DNA from: Histomonas meleagridis
Taxonomy: Eukaryota > Parabasalia > Tritrichomonadida > Dientamoebidae
Assembly (NCBI GenBank): GCA_020186115.1
Contig: WSYJ01000037.1
Location: 1-64,000 of the forward strand
Direction of reading: 5' to 3'
Length of the DNA: 64,000 nt
Part shown: positions 49,094-58,965 of the stretch, piece by piece
Layout of the letters: each line of letters starts with the position of its first letter
How positions within the stretch are numbered: position 1 is the stretch's first letter
Translations under genes and position numbers: made by a program
Notes under the pieces: model-generated
What the model was told of the DNA's origin: nothing
Databases searched by the model: none
What the model saw: the letters and a program-made list of their open reading frames with translations, nothing else

Positions 49094-50815
49094 TCATTGC
49101 GGAGCCTCAAAAGTTGGTTCCGGGCTATATGTAGGGAATTCTACGAAACAAGGCGAGAATGTACTTGTGCACACGATACCGAAACCATTTTCATTTTCAC
49201 ATTGTCTCATTGTAGTTATCATGAAAGAGTCACTAATTTCGTCGGGGAATATTGGAATTGCGTTTGCGTCAGCGAATTCGTATAATTGTCTCACGACCAT
49301 AGTGAGCAACAAATCGATGTTTTGAAGTTGTGAGTTTTCATGGAACAACGATTTAATTTCTTGTTTATTTTTTAATCTTTTCACAACTTCGATGAGTTTC
49401 ATGCCGAGTTCAGAAGTTTGTTCTTCATTTAATATTAAGTTTTCTTGGATAATGTTTATGTTTAATGGGTTATCATTAGTGTTTTCACATTCGTATGAAA
49501 TCATTCGTGAAATTTCACTAAGATATATTATGGAATAAATATGTTTTTCATCTACAACATATATACATTGTTGTGTTTCAACATTAATTAAATCCGAAAG
49601 AATTTTTAATGATTTTATTATTTGATTTCTTTGTTCCTCTTCAAAATATAGAGATGCAAAATAATGGACAAATGAAAATGATATTAGTGATATTTCACGT
49701 GTATTAAAATTAATGTTTCGTGTGCCTGGAAGTTGATAATGAAATCCAATGTTCTCATGACGAATTAATCTTCGTAATGAAAATCGATATTCTGGATTAG
49801 TTGGTGATAATTTGGACATTTGATATGTTAAAATTTCAGAATATAACTTTTGCGTTTCTTCATATTTTTGTCCAAGACTTGAAATAAAAATGGGTATATA
49901 ATCTGTCACTTTTGTATCGATGCGAAAAGTGCCAATGAGAGAATTAAACGAAAGTTCATCATCAACTGGAATCTCACCAACAGCAAGCTTATGAATCATA
50001 CGTCGAAGGCCATGCATCTTGGTTTCAAGTATTTCTCTTGTTACAGCTTTGTAATTTGTAAATACGTTTGCATTAGACTCGCTTTGAAAAAATTGCTGAT
50101 AAACAGAAGAGGTGTCATCACTATGTATAAACTCAGGGCATAGGATAAGTTCATGTGGAAATCGAGAAGGATGTAAATCGCTGAAATTTTCTATTTCCCC
50201 AATTTGTTGAATAATTTCTGGTTTACAAAATGGAGCTAACCACTCTTTGGCAATGTCATATGTAATAAGTCCAGATGCAAGACATGTTAAACATTTTGAA
50301 ACTGTTTTGGATATTTGCGATGAAGTTATTGAGCTTGTAATGTCAAGTATAATAGAAATAGCTTTGTCTTCATTCGGGTTAATTGGAGTTTCTTTCTTTT
50401 GAGAATAAAAAGAACTACAATTTATTGATGATAAAAATGCTGGTAATAATTGAATTAAATCTGAACGTGTATCATTGTTTGTAAATTCTAAAATTAGCTT
50501 AATGAAATTTTCATTTGATATTTTCTTGGTTATATAAAGTGAAAGATAACGCAAAAATAATACAAATTGATTAACACTTAAAATTGATTTTGCATGTTTA
50601 ATATAATTGTTAAAGATGAGCCTAAAATCTGGTTTTTCAAACATGTGTCGGGGATACATCTGTGTGAAATTAGAAGAAATAATTAAACATTCTTGAGTAG
50701 ACATTACTGATGGTTCTCCATCAAGAACACAACATAAAAAACTTGATAAATCGAAATGATTTTTAACGTTGGATTTAATTTGGTTAACAGCATAAAAGTA
50801 GTTGTGGGATTTCAT
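49094..50815 (-). CDS. Hypothetical helical protein, weakly PAH-like
   Basis: A 573-residue protein from ATG 50815, preceded by an initiator-like TCACTTTTTTATAT. Mostly helical, with no membrane segment or signal peptide. One stretch (FLRYLSLYITKKISNENFIKLI, then a Leu-rich helix ending LIQLLPAFL) has the spacing of a PAH (Sin3 paired amphipathic helix) repeat, and another around RRMIHKLAVGEIPVDDELSF could be a second. This is suggestive only, but a Sin3-like HDAC-interaction protein lies 7 kb away. The C-terminus ends with a Pro/Phe/Tyr-rich tail (FVEFPTYSPEPTFEAPQ). I do not assign a family. Confidence 0.5.
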   Translation of the reverse strand: MKSHNYFYAVNQIKSNVKNHFDLSSFLCCVLDGEPSVMSTQECLIISSNFTQMYPRHMFEKPDFRLIFNNYIKHAKSILSVNQFVLFLRYLSLYITKKISNENFIKLILEFTNNDTRSDLIQLLPAFLSSINCSSFYSQKKETPINPNEDKAISIILDITSSITSSQISKTVSKCLTCLASGLITYDIAKEWLAPFCKPEIIQQIGEIENFSDLHPSRFPHELILCPEFIHSDDTSSVYQQFFQSESNANVFTNYKAVTREILETKMHGLRRMIHKLAVGEIPVDDELSFNSLIGTFRIDTKVTDYIPIFISSLGQKYEETQKLYSEILTYQMSKLSPTNPEYRFSLRRLIRHENIGFHYQLPGTRNINFNTREISLISFSFVHYFASLYFEEEQRNQIIKSLKILSDLINVETQQCIYVVDEKHIYSIIYLSEISRMISYECENTNDNPLNINIIQENLILNEEQTSELGMKLIEVVKRLKNKQEIKSLFHENSQLQNIDLLLTMVVRQLYEFADANAIPIFPDEISDSFMITTMRQCENENGFGIVCTSTFSPCFVEFPTYSPEPTFEAPQ

Positions 50816-50816
50816 G

Positions 50817-50830
50817 ATATAAAAAAGTGA
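50817..50830 (-). promoter_or_regulatory. Initiator (Inr)-like element of the 573-residue gene
   Basis: On the minus strand TCACTTTTTTATAT lies one base before the ATG at 50815, matching the first part of the trichomonad initiator consensus. Confidence 0.45.
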
Positions 50831-50984
50831 TCAGAGATGGAAATAAATTGGTGAACGTTTAGATTTTTTACAAGGTGCATGAAATCATTCAAATCTAATG
50901 AAAAAGCAATAGAGTATAGAAATTTATGACCAACCATCAAACGTAAACGATTCAAAAAGTTTCTTGTTTTCATCAACCTGCAAA

Positions 50985-51290
50985 CAAGTCATTATTATCT
51001 ACTTGTGACACTAGAAAAAATAGTATCAAATTTAAACCCAGAAAACATTAAATTTTCGGTTGAACAAACGATAAAAATGTTCAATGAAAATAATTAATAT
51101 TTTTTCAATTCAACAACATTGTTTTTAAAATTTATTTTGAATATTTAATAAAATTTCATAATAACATTTGGAAATTATTCAAATTATTTCACACATCACT
51201 TACAATAGCAATTAAATAAGAAATACAGAAATTGCTAAATTACTTATTCAAATTGATGAAACAAATGTTAATATAAAACTTTTTTATTAA
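50985..51290 (+). pseudogene. Chimeric relic of a DUF3447/ankyrin gene
   Basis: Near 51000-51096 the sequence encodes VTLEKIVSNLNPENIKFSVEQTIKMFNEN, then a stop, matching the N-terminal region of the intact copies (ISVKQTMKLFD). About 60 bp later comes the array spacer motif TTTGGAAATTATTCAAATT followed by one degenerate ankyrin repeat (TSLTIAIK...IAKLLIQ...NVNIK) with a stop inside. The ~350 residues between N-terminus and repeats are missing, so the relic arose by a large internal deletion or by joining two fragments. Confidence 0.55.
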
Positions 51291-52164
51291 ATGATCACAT
51301 ATCTATTTAAATAATTTACAAGTATCCCCGAAGTGCAATAGTACTTGAATTAATCTTCAAATATTTCCAAAATGATCCAAAATAATAATATAATAATAAA
51401 TAATTTTTAAATGAAACATATTTCAAGACTGTTTTTTGAAGATTATTTGCAAATCAAATTTATATTGATATTCAGACAATAAAAATGAACAATTTGCTAA
51501 AATACATTCAAAATACATTAAAAACATTTAAAGTCAATGTATCGTTTGTCCCAAGATATTTCAAGAATATGTATATCATCAGAAACTATTCTATTGAATA
51601 TAAATTATTAAACAGGTTAAATAAGTACATCATAAAGGCACAACAAAAACTATCACATTACCAATTTTTTCATTAAATTCATAAATTCAAAAAAATCGAG
51701 ATTTCATATAATTGTTTGAAATAAATAACAAATCACGATTCTATGATAAAATTTCGATATTTTCATTTTTCAACAAACCATGAATCATTTAATTTGGCTT
51801 TGTACATATTACAACGACAAAAAACAAATAAACAACGTATCTTTTTGAAAGAAGGGTAAAATTTTGATAATATTTACCATCATTCAAATTCGCTCCTATC
51901 GTCATTTTTCGTCGCTGCTATCGTTCGATATAAACCATTCAAAAATCGATTTTCGTCACTTTTTAAAATGAAAAAATAAATTTATTTCGTGCTAATCATA
52001 ATATAATTCTTAGATTTATATTGATCATAGATGCAACTATGTATGTATATTATATATTCATGATATCAAGATCGAAGAATGATCGCTATATACGAATTGA
52101 AGAAATCGAAAGTCAATTTAATTTGAATACGTTTATTTTGTAAAATATGGAAAAACATTTTTGA
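51291..52164. other. Intergenic, no convincing gene
   Basis: AT-rich. A 63-residue ATG frame at 51485-51676 (Asn/Lys/Tyr-rich) has no recognised similarity and looks random. Upstream of the GTPase relic a TTTCGTCGCTGC patch near 51905 is slightly GC-richer. Confidence 0.4.
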
Positions 52165-52834
52165 ATGGAAGAAGGCAAACAGAACATTTCAATTGTTGGG
52201 AGTTTCTGTTCTGGGAAATCAACCATTATTGTAAGATGTGCGTCATATTTTGGGGATACTCTTTCTGACCCTGATCAATCCATTGAGTATCACACTTCTA
52301 CAATATATTATACTATAAATACAACTGTTAAAGGAAAGCCTTTCCAAGTAAATATGAATGAAGTTTCAGGGAACCTTGCATATGAGTATACTGGACTTCG
52401 TTCGTTCACATATCGAAACTCATCAGTTTACATAATTTGTTTTTCTTTAATTTCACCAGCTTCATTTGAAAAAGCACACAAAAAATGGTTTAAGGATATT
52501 CAGGAACATGGCCCAAAACACCCTATAATTTTAATTGGAACCCGAAAAGATATCCGCGGATGAACTTCTAAGATCACCAGAAAAAGTACAATCAGTAGTG
52601 GATAAAATTGAAGATTATCCTATGTTTTATCCAGAAAAAAATCCAACACCAATTCTTCCATCACAAGGTGAAGAACTAAAACATGTAATTGGAGCGCGAT
52701 ATTATTTTGAGAGTTCCAAATTTGATCAGCCCTGTAAATTCAAGGAAATTTTTGATGCAATATATGAGTGTTTTGAGGGTAAACAGAAAATTCCAAAAAA
52801 TTCATCAAACCCAAACAAATGCGAAATAATGTGA
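52165..52834 (+). pseudogene. Frameshifted Rho-family small GTPase
   Basis: From ATG 52165 the frame encodes a small GTPase: P-loop GSFCSGKST, beta strands and YIICFSLISPASFEKAHKKW, then LIGTRKDIRG and a TGA at 52561. In the next frame (from about 52560) the protein continues with DELLRSPEKV, ARYYFESSKF (G5 region), FDAIYECFEG and the prenylation-type end CEIM. A single extra G in the GG at 52558-52559 explains the break; it lies after the Rho-type D-x-R. It also lacks the usual DTAGQE: the switch II region reads NEVSGNLAYEY, so the catalytic Gln is missing, as in Rnd-like GTP-locked members. Either a young pseudogene or an assembly error. Confidence 0.75.
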
Positions 52835-52837
52835 TCA

Positions 52838-53285
52838 CTTTTGTTTTGAATTATTTAGTAAACAAAAAGAGAAAATATTAAATTTTTGCTAATGTTTAAG
52901 TTAAGTAATTTAACACATATTTATTCATTTTATGTTTGAAACATTTTATAAATAAGTTATAAATAAATTTTAAAAACAATTGTCTCTATTTTTTGGAATT
53001 TGGATAATCAATTTGAATTAAAAATAAAAAAAAAATGTTTTGATTTAGTAAAATTGTTGGAATCAAAATAATTATATCTGAATTTTCCAAGCAATTTTAC
53101 AATTAGAGGGGTATTGTTTCAATAATTTTCTTTATTGAATATATATTCTTGAAGAGTATTATTTTAATCATTTGGAAAATTTCTTTGAAAAGATTTGATA
53201 CATTGAATGTTACACTAAATTTATAATTATACCCGCAGATATCCGAAAAATATATGTTAACCCATTTTAAATAATATTTTTATTA
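52838..53285. other. Intergenic between convergent relics
   Basis: AT-rich with A runs near 53025. No gene seen. Confidence 0.45.
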
Positions 53286-54300
53286 TTAGTATATATCCTC
53301 ATTTTCAGGATAAAAATATGAATAAAGGCCTTTAAGTACATTTAAAGTACCAAATGTTTCATTAATATACGAAGAATTTGTAAAGATTGTTGTGCCGATA
53401 TCCAATAATGCATTTCTTCCAACCTTTGGTTCAATATTTCCAAAACAATAAATACACTTCAGTGAAGAACATTGATAAAAAGCATAATCATATATGAATA
53501 GATTTGATCTCCCAATGCAGAGTGTTTTTAAATTATTACACCCTTGAAAAGCATACATAGAGATTTTATTTACAGAATTTGGAATTAATATTTCTAACAA
53601 ATTAATACACCTTTTAAAAGAATAATAATCTATAATAATTAGCTTTTGATTCATTTGAATATTTTTAATGAAGCAACAGTCAAGAAATGAACTTAAAAAT
53701 GTAAGTTTAATGTTTTCCGGGAAAGTATAATTTTCTATTAATTTTCCTTCAGGAATACTAACAATTTTTGTAATTTTTTTATTATCAAGAATTCCATCAT
53801 TTTCATAATTTGAAAAAAATTGATTAGACTTACTTACATTAATACAAATACTCCATCATCAATCAACGATACTGGATCACGTATGGTAAATACTTTCAAG
53901 TATGAACAGTTTTTAAATGCACCCATAAAAATTTCTTTAATTGAACGAGGAATTTCGATTTTTGTTAGATGTGTACAATCTGCAAATATATTCGCTTGTA
54001 TTTTATCCAGACCATCACTTAGTGTAACTGATATTAAGAAGGAACATCCCATAAAAGATCCCATATTCAATATATTTATTGAATTTGGTCATGAAATTTT
54101 AGTAAGAGATATACAAGCTTGGAATGCAAAGTCACCAATTTTCTTTAGTCCTATATTTAATTTAATATTTGCTAATCTATAACAAGAACCAAATGCATGA
54201 TCATCAATTACCTTTGTTGAATTAGAAAATGTAATATTTACCAATGAAACGCAAAGTTGAAAAGCCAAGCTGTACAAAAAAGGAATGAAATTGTGAATTT
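53286..54300 (-). pseudogene. Broken BspA-like (LRR_5) leucine-rich-repeat gene
   Basis: Minus-strand repeats of the BspA/TpLRR type, each ~23 residues with the pattern I-x-x-x-A/S-F-x-x-C-x-x-L-x-x-I-x-I-P: AFQLCVSLVNITFSNSTKVI, AFGSCYRLANIKLN, SFMGCSFLISVTLSDGL, IFADCTHLTKIEIPRSI, AFKNCSYLKVF, AFQGCNNLKTLCIG. One in-frame TGA lies at 54089-54091, and a frameshift around 53834-53860 separates the N- and C-terminal parts. No signal peptide or start ATG is visible upstream of 54290, and there is no membrane anchor. BspA-like proteins are a very large surface/adhesion-related family in trichomonads; this copy appears dead but recently so. Confidence 0.75.
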
Positions 54301-54485
54301 TCTGAAAAGCTCTTTATAATGAGAATGTAATCTAACCAAAATAAAATAAAAATAAATGTTTTATCATTGATGCGACGATTATTTTTGAAAATTATTATAA
54401 ATTTAGATACTTTTTATTATAAATTTATTCATTTGCCGATACATGTATCTGTTCAAATGTTAACAGTTTAAACCGATACAACTGG

Positions 54486-55937
54486 ATGGGGGATTATAAA
54501 AAAAATTCTCACCCAGAAAGGTGTAAAGAATATTTCAAACCATCTTTAAATCAAAACCCATCGAGCAAAAATTCTGAAAATTTTAATGCTCTTCATTTTA
54601 CTGCTGAATTAAATTGTTTTAATGACACATTCTTATCAGGAAACATCCAATGGATCAGAAACGCAATCAAAACTCTTGTTAAATATTCACGCCAAGATGA
54701 CATTCAAATTAAAATCGAAATATCTCAATCAAAAGCTTTTCAAACTCTTTCTCATTTACAGACAAACCAACTATCTCTTGGATATGTTAACATCCTTTTC
54801 AACATAACGCATAACTCACCACATATTGTTTTTTTAATTTTTCAACAAAATTTTTTTGTACCATTTTATCAATCTCTTCTAATTGACGATGACCGAATAT
54901 TTTCAATATCTCTCAAGGCGCTTAAAAACATTATCAAAACCTCTAATTTTTCTCGTATTGCACTTGTTGTTACTGGGTTATTTTCAATCATTAAAAAAAT
55001 TCTTATGAAAAAGAATCGAAGCGTTCATAACATTCGTATGTTATCTCAAGTCACCGATCTTCTGATTAGTGGCATTATGAGCAACACATCTAATGCAACA
55101 GAATATGACGATGACACTTCAATCATCAAAATGCTTAAGAACGATCAAATTGATCAGAAAACAGTATTTTCACTAGTTAACAAAAAGTGCACACTGAATG
55201 CCGATAGCGATTTATTTTATATTCTAATTTTTTATTCAAGTTACAATGATAGTGTTGTTAAAACCAATGGAATCAAATCATTGACAAGGTTATCAAATGA
55301 TTTCCAAAACGCAGATCTTATATTCAATCGAACATTTTTATTTGAACAATGCAAAAACTTTTGCAGCAGAGGATCGCCCGAACTCCAATCAGCGACATTC
55401 CTTCTCCTTAGTAACATTGTATTTATGCTTGGTAACATAGCGAATGTACGATTTGTTTCTTCAGGACTTTTGGAATTCATTGCCCCGTTTTGTCTAAGCG
55501 AAATTACATCTGTTTCACTTGCAGCGATGAAATGTATCTCAAATTACATTCCTTTTAACATCGATAAAATATGGTACATATTCACTGATGAATTTGTTAA
55601 GTTGTTCTTCGTGAAACTCGTGAATGGAACATACAGTGAACGAGAAGAGGCGTTGTGGATCATATTGAACATCTCCATCATTGAGCCTTCGTTTTTGTCC
55701 ATCTTCGAAAATGAGAACAATTTGGTGGCGATTTTGGACTTCTTGGAGATACAATCAGAGGAAACTGTGGTAATGACATTGGAGGCGCTGAGGAGAGCAG
55801 CGCTGAAGGAAACGAAAGTAAAAAATTTGCTGTTGCAGATCGGAGGAGAGAACATATTACATAACTTGGCGTTGAATCAAAGTAAAGGCGTGAGTGAAAC
55901 TGCGCTCTTACTGTTAAATGCGCTTTCTATTGAGTAA
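54486..55937 (+). CDS. Armadillo-repeat-like protein
   Basis: A 483-residue protein from ATG 54486. After a polar N-terminus (~50 residues) it is a chain of armadillo/HEAT-like helix triplets (GYVNILFNITHNSPHIVFLIF, VSLAAMKCISNYIPF, EREEALWIILNISIIEPSFL, EETVVMTLEALRRAAL). The pattern W(I/V)-I-L-N-I-S and the C-terminal repeat layout recall importin-alpha, but the basic importin-beta-binding N-terminus and the regular W-x-x-x-N arrays are not clear. Cargo-adaptor or scaffold function is inference. Confidence 0.65.
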   Translation: MGDYKKNSHPERCKEYFKPSLNQNPSSKNSENFNALHFTAELNCFNDTFLSGNIQWIRNAIKTLVKYSRQDDIQIKIEISQSKAFQTLSHLQTNQLSLGYVNILFNITHNSPHIVFLIFQQNFFVPFYQSLLIDDDRIFSISLKALKNIIKTSNFSRIALVVTGLFSIIKKILMKKNRSVHNIRMLSQVTDLLISGIMSNTSNATEYDDDTSIIKMLKNDQIDQKTVFSLVNKKCTLNADSDLFYILIFYSSYNDSVVKTNGIKSLTRLSNDFQNADLIFNRTFLFEQCKNFCSRGSPELQSATFLLLSNIVFMLGNIANVRFVSSGLLEFIAPFCLSEITSVSLAAMKCISNYIPFNIDKIWYIFTDEFVKLFFVKLVNGTYSEREEALWIILNISIIEPSFLSIFENENNLVAILDFLEIQSEETVVMTLEALRRAALKETKVKNLLLQIGGENILHNLALNQSKGVSETALLLLNALSIE

Positions 55938-56118
55938 ATGTTTGTAATTTTTATGTGGAATTACTTCTTGAAGAATTAGTTGACAGCCGATAGAGAATTC
56001 AAAGCAGTAAACCGTATAATTGTTCTGAAAATCAATTATCGTTAATAGAATTTTCTATCGTTTCATATATTTTAATATGGCAACAAACACATAAAAATAG
56101 TTATCAATAAAAGTTTGG

Positions 56119-57393
56119 TTATCCTACATCACTTGTTTCAGATGAAAATGAATCGCTTTCTGAGCTCAATTTATGAGAAATTAAATTGTTATTTCCATTT
56201 GCCATATCAAGTAAACTTTGTAACGTTTCTTGTAATTGGACGTCAGAACACGAATCAAATTCATCTGAATCAAACTCATCGCTCTTTGATGGCTCATTAT
56301 CAAAGAGCGACAAGCACGGCATAAAACTTAACTTCACTGTTGATTTTTTGCTTTTATCCACTACGACATCAACAATGCATTCATTATGAAGACATAATTT
56401 TGATTTTTGTTTCTTCTTATTTAAAAGTTCGGCCGCTTTAATGTTTTTATCCTTTTCTTCCTTAGGAATTTCGAATTCTTGTTTTTCTTTCGATATTTCT
56501 AATTTTGTTGGATTTGTTCCAACACTTACAGATGATAACTTTACTTGTTTGCTAGGAGGAATCCATCCGTTAGCGCGTGCTTTAGATTTCCAATCAAATT
56601 CATAATTTGGTGGCTTCCATCCTAACCTCATTGCGGTGTTTACCCATGTGTAATCACTTTTCTCTTTACTTGTTTTATTTCTTTGGATTTGCTTTGAATA
56701 TTTTTGTTGCTTCACTACTTTATCATTTGTTTCCTTAATAAAAGTAGGAAATTTATTACAATCAAATGTGTAATGGCTGGATGATGAGCTAAGTTGATAA
56801 TTTGTAATTGGCGTATTAATGTTTTGCGTGGGAATTGAAGTTTTGTTATTTTGGAAAAGTTTTTCATGTATTGGAAACCCAAGTGCAATAGTTACAATTA
56901 TGCTTCCTGATTTGGTGTTGCTTGAAAGATTAAGTAATGAGATGCTTGAATTCCGATATAAGAAGGAAAGTGTGCGGCCATTAACTTGAACAACTTCGCT
57001 GATAGATAGCGGCAAAAGTGCAACACAAATAATTTTGGAGGAACTGCCTTCACGTTGATGAAGCTCAATTACAGGTGTAAATGACGAAAGTGAAAATGGT
57101 GGAACTTTAGTGAAATTAATAGAATAGGAACAATTAAATGTGACATCTTTATCTTTACACCAAACTGATGATGTTTCGATGATCTGAATAGAAGGGTGAA
57201 TCCGCATCTTTAAAAATATCATTCTGTTTTGACAATTATCTATATTATAGACATTGCCAATCGATATAAAAAAATGAGAAAATGGTTCAAACTCGTTTTC
57301 TTTAAGGGGCTTTATATGAGCTAAATTTGCGCCATTTACTTTACTTTGATTAGTTCTTCTATTCCAACAAAAATCCAAATCATCAAAATCCAT
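56119..57393 (-). CDS. C2-like domain protein with GWxPP repeats
   Basis: A 424-residue protein from ATG 57393. Residues ~35-170 look like a C2 beta-sandwich (SHFFISIGNVYNIDN, FNCSYSINFTKVPPF, PVIELHQREGSSSKIICVALLPL, GSIIVTIALGF). About 80 residues further is a pair of related segments, AMRLGWKPPNYEFDW and ARANGWIPPSKQ. The C-terminal third is Lys/Glu-rich, then very acidic and Ser-rich (SDEFDSDEFDS). The layout is reminiscent of centriolar C2 proteins (C2CD3/CEP120-like), but identity is not shown. The start is preceded by an AACGTACGTT palindrome. Confidence 0.55.
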   Translation of the reverse strand: MDFDDLDFCWNRRTNQSKVNGANLAHIKPLKENEFEPFSHFFISIGNVYNIDNCQNRMIFLKMRIHPSIQIIETSSVWCKDKDVTFNCSYSINFTKVPPFSLSSFTPVIELHQREGSSSKIICVALLPLSISEVVQVNGRTLSFLYRNSSISLLNLSSNTKSGSIIVTIALGFPIHEKLFQNNKTSIPTQNINTPITNYQLSSSSSHYTFDCNKFPTFIKETNDKVVKQQKYSKQIQRNKTSKEKSDYTWVNTAMRLGWKPPNYEFDWKSKARANGWIPPSKQVKLSSVSVGTNPTKLEISKEKQEFEIPKEEKDKNIKAAELLNKKKQKSKLCLHNECIVDVVVDKSKKSTVKLSFMPCLSLFDNEPSKSDEFDSDEFDSCSDVQLQETLQSLLDMANGNNNLISHKLSSESDSFSSETSDVG

Positions 57394-57558
57394 AATAATA
57401 AACGTACGTTAAAATTTCCAATTTTTTTGTTCGAAAAGGAAAAATTTGTTTAGAATATCTTCGAACAAAATAATTTGTTTCACAAAAGAGATAACAATTA
57501 TCGTTAAACAAAAATTCCTTGATATTTCTTTATAAAAAAAATTATGCGCAAATGTGAA

Positions 57559-58617
57559 TCAATGATGTCTATCGAACTCCCGAACATACTTGAAAAATGG
57601 ATGTTTCAACGCTTCCTCTGCTGTAATTCTTTCTTTATGGTCTACTATCAACAACTTTTGAGCCAAATCGATTGCATCTGAATTTTTCAGATTTTTTCTT
57701 GAATTTGGAATTAATGTATTCATATCAATTTTTGGTGTTACCTCGAAGAAAGATCTATCTCTTTCAGACAAAGTCACTCTATATTTATCTGCCCAATCGA
57801 TTATATCTTTACCTCCGACAACTTGTGCAATTGAATCGATTTGGTGATCATCGCCACCATCGAAAACATGGATTTTTTGGGTAATATATTCTAAGAGCAT
57901 AACACCGACAGACCAAATGTCGAGTGAATAATCATAATATTCATAATTAAGAAGGATTTCTGGTGACTTGTAATAACGTGTACAAACATGGACACTATAT
58001 TTACGCATCGGATGATAATATTCAGCAAGTCCCCAATCTGCTAATTTGACTTGTTTATACGGATCGGCGCAGAGGACGTTAAGTGGTTTTACATCGCGAT
58101 GCATAATGCCCAAACTATGGGTGTGGTGAAGAGCTTGAAGAATACGGTAAAAATAAAAGCGTGCTTGCCCTAGAGTCATGCCCATAAAGAGATCCTTCCA
58201 ATCGGTGTTAGGACAAAATTCTGTGACCATCGCAGGAATTCCTTCTCTACGATCTAGAACAATGTCATATAGTTCTAATATACTTGGACCTTGGGCACTA
58301 CTAATAATTTTAAGTTCTCTACGTACACGATCTGGATTAACAGGTTTAAGGAGTTTGATCGCACATATATTTTTGTCATCTTGTAATGCAGTAAAAACTT
58401 CCGAATAACGGCCTTCACCAATACATTCTACTAGTTTGTAACGATTGATATCTCCAAAATTGGGATTCCATGAACGAAATTTCCAATGATTTGGCCCAAG
58501 ATCAAGATTGACATTAGTAAAAACTCTAGATATATTTGGATGTTCTGGGTTAAATCTCCCATCAATACAAGCATTTGATATATCAAACGGATCAGTTTGC
58601 TTTTCTGTTGGTTCCAT
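57559..58617 (-). CDS. CK2A: Casein kinase II catalytic subunit alpha
   Basis: A 352-residue CMGC-group kinase from ATG 58617, preceded by GTTACACA. Motifs: glycine loop GEGRYSEVF, catalytic Lys in CAIKLLKPV, catalytic loop HRDVKPLNVL, metal-binding DWG (LADWGLAEYY, the CK2-specific DWG instead of DFG), and the CK2-type CTRYYKSPEILLNYEYYDYSLDIW. The pattern SARGPNI is here SSAQGPSIL. CK2 phosphorylates acidic Ser/Thr sites on many proteins and is constitutively active. The N-terminus has a ~40-residue extension relative to the core, but otherwise length is normal. The Lys cluster after the glycine-rich region is weaker than in animals. Confidence 0.95.
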   Translation of the reverse strand: MEPTEKQTDPFDISNACIDGRFNPEHPNISRVFTNVNLDLGPNHWKFRSWNPNFGDINRYKLVECIGEGRYSEVFTALQDDKNICAIKLLKPVNPDRVRRELKIISSAQGPSILELYDIVLDRREGIPAMVTEFCPNTDWKDLFMGMTLGQARFYFYRILQALHHTHSLGIMHRDVKPLNVLCADPYKQVKLADWGLAEYYHPMRKYSVHVCTRYYKSPEILLNYEYYDYSLDIWSVGVMLLEYITQKIHVFDGGDDHQIDSIAQVVGGKDIIDWADKYRVTLSERDRSFFEVTPKIDMNTLIPNSRKNLKNSDAIDLAQKLLIVDHKERITAEEALKHPFFKYVREFDRHH

Positions 58618-58965
58618 TGTGTAACAGTTACTTATCGTTTTGCTGTAATCTTTTCAATTTTGAATAGTACAATTTAAAGCCGTTGAATAGTGTGTGAGAT
58701 CAAAACCGTTTTTCCCACCAAAAATAAAGTATTCAAAAAAATGGAAATTCAAAAATATAAAATGAGAATAATATATCTGATTTTTTGATTCTCAGTGGGA
58801 AATTCCCGGGGGATGTCAGTTGTGAATTTTTTTTTAGTATACGATTGAAGCAAAATAAATTTTTTATTCTATTAAACGGTCACTCAATAAGACACTTTTT
58901 TTCAGTAAAAACTTTTTTGAGGGAAATAAACGTTTTTTTATAACAACCTTCAGCAAAGCGGGAGA
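58618..58965. other. Divergent intergenic region
   Basis: Between the CK2 gene (minus) and the GT-C-like gene (plus). It contains a CCCGGGGG patch at 58806-58813 and AT-rich flanks. Should hold both promoters; no gene seen. Confidence 0.45.

Noticed and set aside
51485-51676. 63-residue Asn/Lys/Tyr-rich frame
   Set aside because: Composition equals that of random AT-rich sequence; no family, no promoter element near the ATG.
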